A stretch of DNA of 29,793 nucleotides from Bacteroidales bacterium. Lineage in GTDB: Bacteria; Bacteroidota; Bacteroidia; Bacteroidales; Paludibacteraceae. A program made the translations under genes and the position numbers. The stretch is taken from contig CAAFYY010000095.1 of assembly GCA_900767385.1 (NCBI GenBank), positions 1-29,793 of the forward strand, in the 5' to 3' direction. This document shows positions 1-6,882 of this stretch, one piece after another (positions within the stretch are counted from its first letter, which is position 1; every line of letters begins with the position of its first letter). A model generated the notes under the pieces. That model searched no databases, was not told the origin of the DNA, and was given only the letters and a program-made list of their open reading frames with translations.

Positions 1-186
1 GTAAGACCTTTCGAAAGCGGAAGAAACAACAAATACAATGCCGACGTGCAAGGCCGTGTGCGCCCAGGCGGCGATCCGACCAACCAGATTCCTGTAGGCT
101 CGGGCCTCTGCCTCGCTATCGGTTTGATGCTCTTCATCGCTGCTCGCGTGCTGATTGCTATCAAACGCGCAGCCAAAGAAGTCTGA
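1..186 (+). CDS. C-terminal fragment of a protein with a terminal membrane segment
   Basis: Frame 1 is open from the window edge to a TGA at 184-186, giving the last 61 residues of a gene that begins outside the window. The fragment has a polar stretch, then the short motif IPVGSGL, a hydrophobic segment of about 18 residues, and a basic tail (IKRAAKEV). Many secreted or surface Bacteroidetes proteins end with a similar P-[VI]-G-x-G-L motif, one membrane helix and a few basic residues, so a C-terminally anchored or sorted protein is a reasonable inference. The family cannot be named without the missing N-terminus. It ends just before a hairpin at 224-263, so it is probably the last gene of its transcript. 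Confidence 0.6.
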   Translation, partial: VRPFESGRNNKYNADVQGRVRPGGDPTNQIPVGSGLCLAIGLMLFIAARVLIAIKRAAKEV

Positions 187-223
187 AATTGTAACAACTT
201 TATTATATAGTATTTTAATCTTG

Positions 224-263
224 AACGGAGTGCCATGTGATATAGCGCTCCGTTCTCCTTTTC
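224..263 (+). terminator. Probable rho-independent terminator after the partial gene
   Basis: Bases 224-233 (AACGGAGTGC) pair with 245-254 (GCGCTCCGTT) through ten pairs including one G-U, with an 11-nt loop. The tract after the stem (CTCCTTTTCT) is pyrimidine-rich rather than a clean U-run. It follows the stop codon at 186 by about 40 nt and precedes the promoter at 301. Confidence 0.6.
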
Positions 264-300
264 TCAGAGGCGAAGCAGCCGATGTTTCAATAAAAAGAGT

Positions 301-308
301 TACCTTTG
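301..308 (+). promoter_or_regulatory. Bacteroidetes -7 element (TACCTTTG) for the sufE unit
   Basis: TACCTTTG matches the Bacteroidetes sigma-ABfr consensus TAnnTTTG and lies 22 nt before the ATG at 331. No good TTTG is seen 19-21 nt upstream, so only half of the bipartite promoter is convincing. It would drive the membrane protein at 331 and sufE. Confidence 0.6.
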
Positions 309-330
309 CACCCTATTTCAAGACCACACT

Positions 331-747
331 ATGACTTTCATTCTCATCATAGCAGCTGCACTGCTCATCGCTGTCGGATGCGTTCTGCTCTTCGTGAAGA
401 AGGAGAATCTGGAACCGGATAAAGAGGTGCCAGAAGACTGCTGCGGAGCACACAGCGTCTGCGAACGAGACCGTCTGCTCTCCTCTACCGACGAGATTAT
501 CTATTTCGATGACGAGGAACTGGACGCACTGGCAGACAAAGACCCATACACCTTCACTGAAGAAGAGTATGACGCCGTAGAAGAGGTGCTGTTCTCACTG
601 AGAGAGTCGGATGTGGCCGGTTGGTTGCGTAGTCTGCAGCTCCGTCATATCGAACTGCCTCAGGAGCTGAAAGACGAGGCTTTGCTCATCGTCAGTGAGC
701 GCCGAATGGGCAACCACACCAACAATACCGTCAACGCCAATAAATAG
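331..747 (+). CDS. Small membrane-anchored acidic protein with a CCxxHxxC motif
   Basis: 138 residues. Residues 2-22 form one N-terminal hydrophobic helix (MTFILIIAAALLIAVGCVLL). It is followed by the cysteine motif C37-C38-G-A-H41-S-V-C44 and then a strongly acidic region (IIYFDDEELDALADKDPYTFTEEEYD). The rest is helical and ends in a short Asn-rich tail. I recognise this only as a conserved Bacteroidales protein type of unknown role, sometimes loosely called phospholipase in databases; no phospholipase motif is visible. It sits 6 bp upstream of sufE, so the two are almost certainly co-transcribed. The Cys/His cluster could bind a metal or Fe-S cluster, which is inference from spacing and neighbourhood only. 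Confidence 0.85.
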   Translation: MTFILIIAAALLIAVGCVLLFVKKENLEPDKEVPEDCCGAHSVCERDRLLSSTDEIIYFDDEELDALADKDPYTFTEEEYDAVEEVLFSLRESDVAGWLRSLQLRHIELPQELKDEALLIVSERRMGNHTNNTVNANK

Positions 748-753
748 ACTACA

Positions 754-1176
754 ATGAATATCGAAGAACGTCAAGAAGAAGTCATTGAAGAGTTTTCACT
801 GTATGATGACTGGATGGATCGCTATCAGTATCTCGTGGAATTGGGCAACGCATTGCCTGAGATGCCAGAAGCCGACAAGACAGAACAGAATCTGATTGAG
901 GGATGCCAAAGCAAGGTTTGGCTGACTGCACAATACAACAATGGTGTGATGACCTATCAGGGCGATAGCGATGCCATCATCGTGAAGGGCATTGTTTCCC
1001 TGCTCATCAAGGTGCTCTCTGGTGCAACCGCCGACGAAATCATCCAATCCGACCTCCATTTCATCGACGCCATCGGACTCAAGGAGCATCTCTCACCAAC
1101 CCGTTCCAACGGCCTCTCTGCCATGGTGAAGCAGATGCGTCTCTATGCCATTGCTTATAAGGCAAAGAACGAGTAG
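754..1176 (+). CDS. sufE: SufE-like cysteine desulfuration protein
   Basis: 140 residues, the usual length for the family. SufE accepts the persulfide sulfur from the cysteine desulfurase SufS and passes it to the SufBCD scaffold during Fe-S cluster assembly in the cytoplasm. The diagnostic segment is EGCQSKVW with the acceptor cysteine at C51. The N-terminal helix pair (EEVIEEFSLYDDWMDRYQYLVELG) and the central strand-helix region ending in GLKEHLSPTRSNGL also fit the SufE/CsdE fold. No other suf gene is in the window. It is the second gene of a two-gene unit and is closed by a strong terminator 21 nt after the stop. Confidence 0.95.
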   Translation: MNIEERQEEVIEEFSLYDDWMDRYQYLVELGNALPEMPEADKTEQNLIEGCQSKVWLTAQYNNGVMTYQGDSDAIIVKGIVSLLIKVLSGATADEIIQSDLHFIDAIGLKEHLSPTRSNGLSAMVKQMRLYAIAYKAKNE

Positions 1177-1197
1177 AGAACCCCACAATCCAAGAAT

Positions 1198-1243
1198 GAC
1201 AAAGGCTGAACCTTCCTTAGAAGATTCAGCCTTTGTCGTTTTC
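1198..1243 (+). terminator. Strong rho-independent terminator after sufE
   Basis: Perfect 13-bp stem, 1198-1210 (GACAAAGGCTGAA) with 1225-1237 (TTCAGCCTTTGTC), 14-nt loop, followed by GTTTTC. It lies between sufE and the convergent lipoprotein operon, and may also block read-through from the opposite strand, although no U-tract is obvious there. Confidence 0.85.
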
Positions 1244-1325
1244 GGACTTCAACTTATCAGCCGATAAGAATAAGATTTATTACGGCGGGAACTATCCACT
1301 CACCGATGGTTTCTATTTCTAAATC

Positions 1326-1823
1326 TTAATTATTGCTACGGGTGAAGTAGAGGGTGAGGACACTGGTGTCGTAGACTGCACGGATGATGAAGTTTGCCTC
1401 GTCAAGTTGCATGATGGAATAGAGAGAGGTATGAACGAGTTCACCATCTTTGTAGTGATCCATCATGAGGGTTGGGCCAACAAGGGTATAGGAACCTTGT
1501 TCGTCAGGCGCTGTACTGGTGGCATCGTAGAACATCTGAAATTGGCTATCGGCACTGAAGGAGGTGAAGCCCCCTGGGAAACTTTCATCATAAGAGATTT
1601 CGCCGTTGGTGTCGATGATGGCAGAGTCCTGTACCCACATACCTACGATAAGTTTGGTGTAGTCATTGGAGTTGATGAGTGAGTCATTGCCAGGAGTCTC
1701 GGTGGAGTCGTTGCCTGGGACATCTGGATTATTTGGGTTGTTAGGCTCGTTGTTGTTGCCGCAGGCTACCAATACAAAGACGCCCATGAGAGAAGCCATG
1801 AAGATGGCGTAGAATTTTTTCAT
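1326..1823 (-). CDS. Lipocalin-like lipoprotein, third of a tandem triplet
   Basis: 165 residues. It begins with a type II signal peptide (MKKFYAIFMASLMGVFVLVAC) whose lipobox LVAC puts the lipidated cysteine at position 21. A low-complexity Asn/Pro/Asp/Gly linker follows, then a domain of about 110 residues beginning KLIVGMWVQDS and ending YSIMQLDEANFIIR...LTLYFTR. The pattern of an opening G-x-W strand, a central G-x-Y-T/L turn and a final LYFTR strand fits the Bacteroidetes lipocalin-like domain family. Ligand and function are unknown. It lies 22 bp downstream of a paralogue with a near-identical signal peptide. It probably sits in the outer-membrane leaflet. Confidence 0.88.
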   Translation of the reverse strand: MKKFYAIFMASLMGVFVLVACGNNNEPNNPNNPDVPGNDSTETPGNDSLINSNDYTKLIVGMWVQDSAIIDTNGEISYDESFPGGFTSFSADSQFQMFYDATSTAPDEQGSYTLVGPTLMMDHYKDGELVHTSLYSIMQLDEANFIIRAVYDTSVLTLYFTRSNN

Positions 1824-1845
1824 TTTGTGAAGTGTTTATGTGTAG

Positions 1846-2343
1846 TTATTCTATGCGAGTGAAGTAGAAGTCATCCATCTCGGTGAGTGTGGATACACGA
1901 AGCATGAGATTAGTGTCGGTGAGATGACGGATGGAGTAGTTGTTGGTTTGAACTATCTCGTTGGTCTCATTGAGATATTGCATGATGAGGATACCATTCT
2001 CAATAGTATAGTAACCCTTGGAGATGACTTCAGGGATGTCAGGAGTAGGACCGCCAGTTGTGAAGGTGCCGTCGTTGTAACGGGTGTATCTGTTGGTGTT
2101 GACATCTGGATGGTAGATGTCGGTGCCGGTGTCGACAATGATGGAGTCAAGCAACCAGGTACCCTGGATGAGTTGATCCATGGTAGGAGGGGTTACGATA
2201 GTATCGTTGCCACCAGGAGTCTCTGTGGTGTCATTGCCAGGAAGGTCGGGTTGATCCTGACCTGGTTCGTTGGGATTGCCACAGGCAGCCAAGGCGAAGA
2301 AGGCAACCGAGGCAGCCAAGAAAACGGTATAGAACTTTTTCAT
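1846..2343 (-). CDS. Lipocalin-like lipoprotein, second of a tandem triplet
   Basis: 165 residues with lipobox LAAC (C21) after MKKFYTVFLAASVAFFALA. The linker (PGNDTTETPGGNDTIVTPP) is very similar to that of the neighbour at 1326. The globular part begins LIQGTWLLDS, has the turn KGYYTIENGILIMQY, and ends YSIRHLTDTNLMLR...DFYFTRIE, matching the other two copies in domain plan while differing in most residues. It is separated by 10 bp from the gene upstream and 22 bp from the gene downstream, consistent with one transcript from the promoter at 2827. Role unknown; a cell-surface or periplasm-facing lipocalin-type binding protein is the best guess. Confidence 0.88.
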   Translation of the reverse strand: MKKFYTVFLAASVAFFALAACGNPNEPGQDQPDLPGNDTTETPGGNDTIVTPPTMDQLIQGTWLLDSIIVDTGTDIYHPDVNTNRYTRYNDGTFTTGGPTPDIPEVISKGYYTIENGILIMQYLNETNEIVQTNNYSIRHLTDTNLMLRVSTLTEMDDFYFTRIE

Positions 2344-2353
2344 TTCAGATGAT

Positions 2354-2794
2354 TTATTCTACTACACGATGGAGATAATAGAGTTCCTTGAAGGTGACAT
2401 CGCCTTCGACATCGTAGGAGATGACGAGTGAGGTGGCTGTGATTTCGTCAACAAAGAAGGTCTCGACTGAACCTTGATAGATGCCTCCATAATAGAGATC
2501 AAGGATTCCGTCTTCGATGGTATAGGTGCCGGTAAGGTTGGAGTTATCGTGGAAGTTGCCTTCCTCATCAAAGTAAAGGATGAGTGCTGATTCGCCTTCG
2601 AAGTGGTCATCTACGTTTTTCTCACCATTAGGATAGATATCAACCAAAGAATCTGTTTCCCAGGTACCTACGATGAGTTTTTCCGGATCGTTGCTTGGTG
2701 TGTCTGGATTGTTAGGCTCTTGGGTGTTGCCACAAGCAACCAATACGAAGCCTACTACGAGGGTTGCCATAAAAATGGCGTAGATTTTTTTCAT
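2354..2794 (-). CDS. Lipocalin-like lipoprotein, first of a tandem triplet
   Basis: 146 residues, lipobox LVAC with C21 after MKKIYAIFMATLVVGFVLV. Its linker is shorter (GNTQEPNNPDTPSNDPE), which explains the smaller size. The domain runs from KLIVGTWETDS through GTYTIEDGILDLYYGG to a final LVISYDVEGDVTFKELYYLHRVVE. It is the promoter-proximal copy, with a -7 element 33 nt upstream of its ATG. The signal peptides of this copy and the copy at 1326 are closely alike, which points to duplication within the locus. No ligand can be inferred. Confidence 0.88.
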   Translation of the reverse strand: MKKIYAIFMATLVVGFVLVACGNTQEPNNPDTPSNDPEKLIVGTWETDSLVDIYPNGEKNVDDHFEGESALILYFDEEGNFHDNSNLTGTYTIEDGILDLYYGGIYQGSVETFFVDEITATSLVISYDVEGDVTFKELYYLHRVVE

Positions 2795-2826
2795 TGAGTG
2801 AAGTTGTTAATTTGTTATTCTCGGTG

Positions 2827-2834
2827 CAAAGATA
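2827..2834 (-). promoter_or_regulatory. -7 element for the lipoprotein triplet
   Basis: CAAAGATA on the plus strand reads TATCTTTG on the minus strand, a full match to TAnnTTTG, 33 nt before the ATG at 2794. No TTTG at the standard distance upstream. The stretch from here to 3000 holds no gene; I see only two near copies of TTTCGAGA around 2919 and 2941. Confidence 0.6.
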
Positions 2835-2994
2835 GTGTTTTTTCTCTTATGCTTGGCTGTTTGAGAGGGAAAAGGATAGAACCAATGAAAGCAGGAACGA
2901 GGAGAGGTATCATGAAATTTCGAGATTTCGATAATTCAATGTTTCGAGAATCAAACCAGTAAATCCAGAAGTTTATCGGAGGTTAGCAGATAAA

Positions 2995-3028
2995 CAAAGG
3001 CCGTCTCTTTTTAGGGAGGCGACCTTTG
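2995..3028 (-). terminator. Probable terminator of the envelope operon
   Basis: On the minus strand a 13-position stem (CAAAGGTCGCCTC with GAGACGGCCTTTG) contains one G-U pair and one mismatch around a loop rich in A. The U-tract is short (TTTAT). It lies 24 nt past the stop of the VOC gene at 3052, where the long minus-strand operon should end. Confidence 0.6.
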
Positions 3029-3051
3029 GATGAGTATTGTTTCTGTTATGA

Positions 3052-4110
3052 TTAGTCTTTGACGCGAAGGAATCGCAGGGCTTTGGTGACGAAGCGTGGA
3101 AGCGGTTTCTTTGGGTCTTTGCCTTTGAGGTGGAGGTAGATGCCCAGTTTCTTGAGCACTGGTATCTTGAAGGTCTCAACGAACTCGATAAGGGTGCCGT
3201 CAGGATCTTCCACATAGGTGAAGTGACCATCGGCCTCGCCCATCTGGAAGTCGGCGCCTGAGTCGCATACGAATGGATGGCCAATAGCCTCAGCATCACG
3301 ACGAACCGCTTCCATATTGCGCACGTCGAAGCAGAGATGGATGAAGCCAGGATCGCCCCACCAACGGTCGGCATAGATTTTCTTCATTGGCTCGAAAGCC
3401 TGAACAAGTTCGATGTAAGAAGTGCCCATGATTTCGCACAACGGGCCTTGCATCGGTTTGGAGGTGGTGAGACGCACGCGACGGAGGCGACGTTGGCCAC
3501 CAGGAACGGCAGCGAGGTCGGCGAAGGTGTCGGTGAGGTCGTAGATGACTTTATCGTAGCCCAGGAGGGTGCCATAGAAGGCGATGGATTTGTCCATGTC
3601 GCTGACACCGATGACAGCACCGCCTGCACCGCCCGTAGGAGCGCCTGTTTCCACGAAGATATAGCTATCCTCCTCCACGTCGAAGATATTGCCGTATGGG
3701 TCTTTCATGAAGCAGTGGCGTATGCCGGCAGGGTTGCTGACAATGTCGCCAAGGATTTCAATCTTTGGTTGTTGACGGAGATGAGCGACGGCGCGAGTGA
3801 TGTCGGCACATTTGATTTTACCGATTTCAATGCCGTAGTCGCCGAGCTGTACTGGCTCTTTGATCCAGCGAAGTTCGCGATGCATCGGTTGCCAGATTTC
3901 AAAACCGCCACCACCTTTGAGATTGATGGCAAGGATGGCCCAACGGTCTTGTGGCTTGCCGCCGGTGTATGGAAGCATGCGCTCGGCTGTGCCTTCTGCA
4001 TCAAGAATCTTGACGTCGCAGCCAAAGGCGTGACGATACCATGCAAATGCTTCGTTGACGTTTGGAATGCCGATACCTATCTGTTGCATTCCGCATATGA
4101 TTTTCTCCAT
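3052..4110 (-). CDS. Two-domain VOC (glyoxalase/dioxygenase fold) protein
   Basis: 352 residues holding two vicinal-oxygen-chelate modules, roughly residues 5-150 and 163-315. The first begins MQQIGIGIPNVNEAFAWYRHAFG and ends KDPYGNIFDVEE. The second begins VIGVSDMDKSIAFYGTLLGY and carries FIHLCFDV (H258) and LIEFVETF (E309), positions expected for metal ligands. A C-terminal basic tail of about 35 residues follows (PVLKKLGIYLHLKGKDPKKPL). VOC proteins use a divalent metal for isomerisation, ring-opening or lyase chemistry; the substrate cannot be read from sequence, and glyoxalase I activity should not be assumed. It lies 24 bp after an SDR gene and is the last gene before the terminator at 2995. 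Confidence 0.85.
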   Translation of the reverse strand: MEKIICGMQQIGIGIPNVNEAFAWYRHAFGCDVKILDAEGTAERMLPYTGGKPQDRWAILAINLKGGGGFEIWQPMHRELRWIKEPVQLGDYGIEIGKIKCADITRAVAHLRQQPKIEILGDIVSNPAGIRHCFMKDPYGNIFDVEEDSYIFVETGAPTGGAGGAVIGVSDMDKSIAFYGTLLGYDKVIYDLTDTFADLAAVPGGQRRLRRVRLTTSKPMQGPLCEIMGTSYIELVQAFEPMKKIYADRWWGDPGFIHLCFDVRNMEAVRRDAEAIGHPFVCDSGADFQMGEADGHFTYVEDPDGTLIEFVETFKIPVLKKLGIYLHLKGKDPKKPLPRFVTKALRFLRVKD

Positions 4111-4134
4111 AATATGATAGTTGTAAGTTTTTTT

Positions 4135-4923
4135 CTATGTTGCTGAGACTTTGCGCGCAAGGCGGAAGAAGAGCCAAGGGCAGTATTTCTTGATGTAGAC
4201 CATGAGGAGCTCGACGCCGCCGATGAGTTTGCGGTGTTTGTGCTTGGCCATTGCACGGACAGCCTGACGGGCACAGCGCTCAACGGAGATTCCGTTGGCC
4301 TGACCAGCGTCCATCTTGTTATATATGGAGCCGTCGGAGAGGATAGCGCTCTTACTGATTGGGGTGTTGACGCGGCCCGGAATCAAGAAGGTGACAGAGA
4401 GATGTGGATTCTCGAGTTCGAGCGACTCAAAGAAGCCGAAGAGGGCGTGTTTGGAGGCGCAATAGGCGGAACGGAGGGGAAATCCGAAGAGACCGGAGAT
4501 GGACGAGGTGACACCGAAATGGGTGCGATGGGTGCGGAGGCTCTTGAGGTTTTTGACCAAAAGCACCTGACCAAGGTAGTTGGTCTGCATGATTTGCTCA
4601 TCAACAACATACTCCGTGTCAAGAGTGTATGCACGTTGAGAAACGCCGGCGTTGAGGATGATGTAGTCGAACGGATGCTCCTGTTGGTTACAGTGGTCGG
4701 CGAAAGCAAGGATGGAGGCTTTCTCTGCCATATCTAAAGGATAGACATCGGCTGACAGGGCGCCAGACGAGAGGCACTGAGCTGCCACTTGCTGGAGTTT
4801 ATCGGTGCTGCGGGCTGCCAAGAGGAGATGTGCTCCCTGACGAGCCAGTTCAAGGGCTATGGCTTCCCCGATGCCCGAGCTGGCACCAGTGATGAGCACA
4901 TATTTATTATTGAAACTGTCCAT
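4135..4923 (-). CDS. Short-chain dehydrogenase/reductase (classical SDR)
   Basis: 262 residues with all classical SDR landmarks: the dinucleotide-binding TGASSGIG at 12-19, NAG at 91-93, the catalytic serine region VTSSISG around 138-144, and Y154-x3-K158 in SAYCASKHA. Such enzymes oxidise or reduce carbonyl or hydroxyl groups with NAD(P)H. The C-terminal segment (KLIGGVELLMVYIKKYCPWLFFRLARKV) is hydrophobic and basic, resembling the membrane-associated DHRS7-like subgroup that acts on lipid or steroid-type substrates; this is a family resemblance, not proof. The start is 5 bp after the murI stop, so it belongs to the same operon. Confidence 0.9.
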   Translation of the reverse strand: MDSFNNKYVLITGASSGIGEAIALELARQGAHLLLAARSTDKLQQVAAQCLSSGALSADVYPLDMAEKASILAFADHCNQQEHPFDYIILNAGVSQRAYTLDTEYVVDEQIMQTNYLGQVLLVKNLKSLRTHRTHFGVTSSISGLFGFPLRSAYCASKHALFGFFESLELENPHLSVTFLIPGRVNTPISKSAILSDGSIYNKMDAGQANGISVERCARQAVRAMAKHKHRKLIGGVELLMVYIKKYCPWLFFRLARKVSAT

Positions 4924-4928
4924 AGGTT

Positions 4929-5747
4929 CTATTCTTTGAGGGTGATGTGCTCCACCTGAATGTCGCGTTGCAGGAAGAGCGAGGCCGACTGACGGAATTT
5001 CTCGGCGTTCTCTGTGGTGTAGAAGGTGGTAGTGCCCCCTTTCGTGCAGAGAGTCTCAATCTCAGGATGGCGGAGGAGGTAGTCGGCAAGACTTTCTGCC
5101 ACGATGCCACCCTGCTCGATGATGTTGACGCCAGAAGGGGTGTATTGGCGCACCTTGTCGATGAGGAGCGGATAGTGGGTGCAACCAAGGATGAGGGTGT
5201 CGATGTTGCTATTTTGGGCGAAGAGTTGGTCGAGGTACTTTCGGACAAAATAGTCTGCCCCCTGATCGCGGTGTTCGTTATTCTCAATGATAGGCACCCA
5301 CATCGGGCAAGCCTGTTCAACAAGCAAGACATCAGGACACATCTTCGCCAACTCAAGTTTGTAGGAGTGCGACTGTATGGTGGCTTCTGTTGCCACAAGT
5401 CCGACAGTGTTGGTTTGGGTAAGCGATTCAACAGCCTCTACAGTAGGACGGATGACGCCGAGCACACGACGGTCGGGAGCCAAAGTCGGGAGGTCTTCCT
5501 GTTGTATGCTTCTCAGAGCCTTGGCAGAGGCGGTGTTGCATGCCAGGATGACGAGCTGACAGCCGAGGTCAAAGAGGGTGCGGACACACTGAAGGGTATA
5601 GCCATAGACCACTTCGAAGGAACGGGTACCATAAGGCATACGGGCATTGTCGCCAAGATAGACGTAGTCGTATTGAGGCAGACGCTGCTGAATGCGATTC
5701 CAGATGGTGAGACCACCGTAGCCAGAGTCGAAGATACCTATTTTCAT
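4929..5747 (-). CDS. murI: Glutamate racemase
   Basis: 272 residues. MurI interconverts L- and D-glutamate, supplying D-Glu for the peptidoglycan stem peptide. The N-terminus IGIFDSGYGGLT is the family hallmark, and the two catalytic cysteines lie in ACNTASA (C70) and LGCTHYP (C189), with the additional conserved segments YLGDNARMPYG and KLDLA-equivalent ELAKMCPDVLLVEQACP. Length is typical and no residue is missing. It lies 9 bp after the third ompH gene and 5 bp before the SDR gene. Placement of murI behind bamA and ompH is a known Bacteroidetes arrangement linking outer-membrane assembly with cell-wall precursor supply. Confidence 0.97.
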   Translation of the reverse strand: MKIGIFDSGYGGLTIWNRIQQRLPQYDYVYLGDNARMPYGTRSFEVVYGYTLQCVRTLFDLGCQLVILACNTASAKALRSIQQEDLPTLAPDRRVLGVIRPTVEAVESLTQTNTVGLVATEATIQSHSYKLELAKMCPDVLLVEQACPMWVPIIENNEHRDQGADYFVRKYLDQLFAQNSNIDTLILGCTHYPLLIDKVRQYTPSGVNIIEQGGIVAESLADYLLRHPEIETLCTKGGTTTFYTTENAEKFRQSASLFLQRDIQVEHITLKE

Positions 5748-5756
5748 AAGGCGGGT

Positions 5757-6278
5757 CTATTTTTGGTTGAGCACCTCCTGAACCATTGCGTTGAGGTCGA
5801 CGCAGCGGGAGGAGACGTAGAGTTCCGTTCCTTGATTGAAGACGTAGTCGATGCCGTTGTTTTCTGCCACCAGACGGATGGCTGCATCAACACGACCGAT
5901 GATAGTAGCAAAGAGGGAGTCACGAAGCTGCTGGAGATCTTCTGTGTAGCGTTCCTTGAAGAGGACGAGACGCTTCTCCAATTCGGTTATCTCTGTCATT
6001 CGCGCAAGGCGGATGGGGTCGCTCATGGTCTTGCTGTTTTCAATATAGTGCTTGACCTTGCCGTTGTACTCCAACTCCATGCGACGATACTCTTGTTCGT
6101 ACTCCTTCTGCCGTTTGTCAATCTGCTGTGTGGCAGCCTTGGACTCGTCCTGACTGTCGATGAGTTGCTGGCGGTTGACATAACCGATTCTCATAGGCTG
6201 CAGGGTGTCGGCAGTCTGTGCTACAGTCCATAACGGGAGCAGCAAAAGAAGGAGAGTAAGGAGATTCCGATGCTTCAT
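5757..6278 (-). CDS. OmpH/Skp-family periplasmic chaperone, third copy
   Basis: 173 residues. A signal peptide (MKHRNLLTLLLLLLPLWTVAQ) is followed by the Skp opening strand MRIGYVNRQQLIDS, a long charged coiled-coil region (about residues 40-130, with KRQKEYEQEYRRMELEYNGK), and a closing strand IDYVFNQGTELYVSS. Skp proteins hold unfolded outer-membrane proteins in the periplasm and hand them to BAM. This copy is more divergent than the other two and is separated from them by a terminator-like hairpin at 6298-6324, so its expression, and that of murI behind it, may differ. The family call is secure; the symbols skp or ompH do not discriminate between copies. Confidence 0.88.
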   Translation of the reverse strand: MKHRNLLTLLLLLLPLWTVAQTADTLQPMRIGYVNRQQLIDSQDESKAATQQIDKRQKEYEQEYRRMELEYNGKVKHYIENSKTMSDPIRLARMTEITELEKRLVLFKERYTEDLQQLRDSLFATIIGRVDAAIRLVAENNGIDYVFNQGTELYVSSRCVDLNAMVQEVLNQK

Positions 6279-6297
6279 ATCTCTATAAATACAACAA

Positions 6298-6324
6298 AGA
6301 CTACTCTTGTTCTAAGAGTAGTCT
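6298..6324 (-). terminator. Hairpin between ompH copies two and three, possible attenuator
   Basis: Perfect 11-bp stem, 6298-6308 with 6314-6324, and a 5-nt loop. Read on the minus strand it is AGACTACTCTT, loop, AAGAGTAGTCT, then TTGTTGTATTTAT, a U-rich but interrupted tract. Flanking ACAAC and GTTGT can extend the pairing. It lies inside the operon, 17 nt after the stop of the second ompH gene, so partial termination is more likely than a full stop. Confidence 0.7.
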
Positions 6325-6341
6325 TGTTCTGTTGTGATGGA

Positions 6342-6848
6342 TTATAATATACCTAATTCTTTCTTAACCTGTGAAGACACATCAACAGCCATGTCGCTCT
6401 TGTAGAGGATGGCACCGGCGCCGAGGTCGAAGATGAACATGTAACCGTTTTTCTTGCCTACCTTGTCGATGGCTTCGCGGATACGGTTGTTGACTGGTTC
6501 AATCAGTTCTTGCTGCTTTTTCTGGGTCTCCATTTGGAGGGTTTGATAAGCAGTTTGGTAGCGTTGGTAGAGCGACTGCAACTCTTCTTCAGTCACCTTG
6601 CGGATTGCGTCAGAGAGTTTGTCTTTCTCTTGTTCGTATTTCTCTGCTTTCTCGGAGAGCTCTTGCTCCATGGCTTGCATATATTCAGCGTTTTTGGCAT
6701 TGTATTCAGCCAACTCTTTCTCGATGCTGTCAAGCTCTGGCATCAATTGGAAGATTTCCTGAGCATTTACATAGCCGAATTTTACGCTTTGAGCCTTTAC
6801 CAAAAAAGGGAGGATTGCCAAAACGGCAACTAACAAAAATTTCTTCAT
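6342..6848 (-). CDS. OmpH/Skp-family periplasmic chaperone, second copy
   Basis: 168 residues, starting with a clear signal peptide (MKKFLLVAVLAILPFLVKAQ). The mature part opens with VKFGYVNAQEIFQLMPELDSIEKELAEY, passes through a heptad-rich coiled coil with many Glu, Gln and Lys (about residues 45-120), and closes with NGYMFIFDLGAGAILYKSDMAVDVSSQVKKELG. This is the typical length and layout of Skp: a small beta core with two helical arms that clamp unfolded beta-barrel proteins. It lies 34 bp after the first ompH copy. Of the three copies this one and the one at 6883 look most alike in their N- and C-terminal strands. Confidence 0.93.
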   Translation of the reverse strand: MKKFLLVAVLAILPFLVKAQSVKFGYVNAQEIFQLMPELDSIEKELAEYNAKNAEYMQAMEQELSEKAEKYEQEKDKLSDAIRKVTEEELQSLYQRYQTAYQTLQMETQKKQQELIEPVNNRIREAIDKVGKKNGYMFIFDLGAGAILYKSDMAVDVSSQVKKELGIL

Positions 6849-6882
6849 TTTCTATCTAATGTATTATTTTATATCTATTCTA

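Noticed and set aside
1221..1322. Short plus-strand frame ending IYYGGNYPLTDGFYF, looking like a gene end
   Set aside because: It has no start codon, begins within the sufE terminator and is only 33 residues; it could be a relic but nothing supports a function.
2915..2955. Repeated TTTCGAGA words upstream of the lipoprotein triplet
   Set aside because: Only two short copies, no clear symmetry or spacing that would define an operator.
4947..6233. 428-residue plus-strand reading frame
   Set aside because: It runs antisense through murI and ompH, both of which carry complete family motifs.
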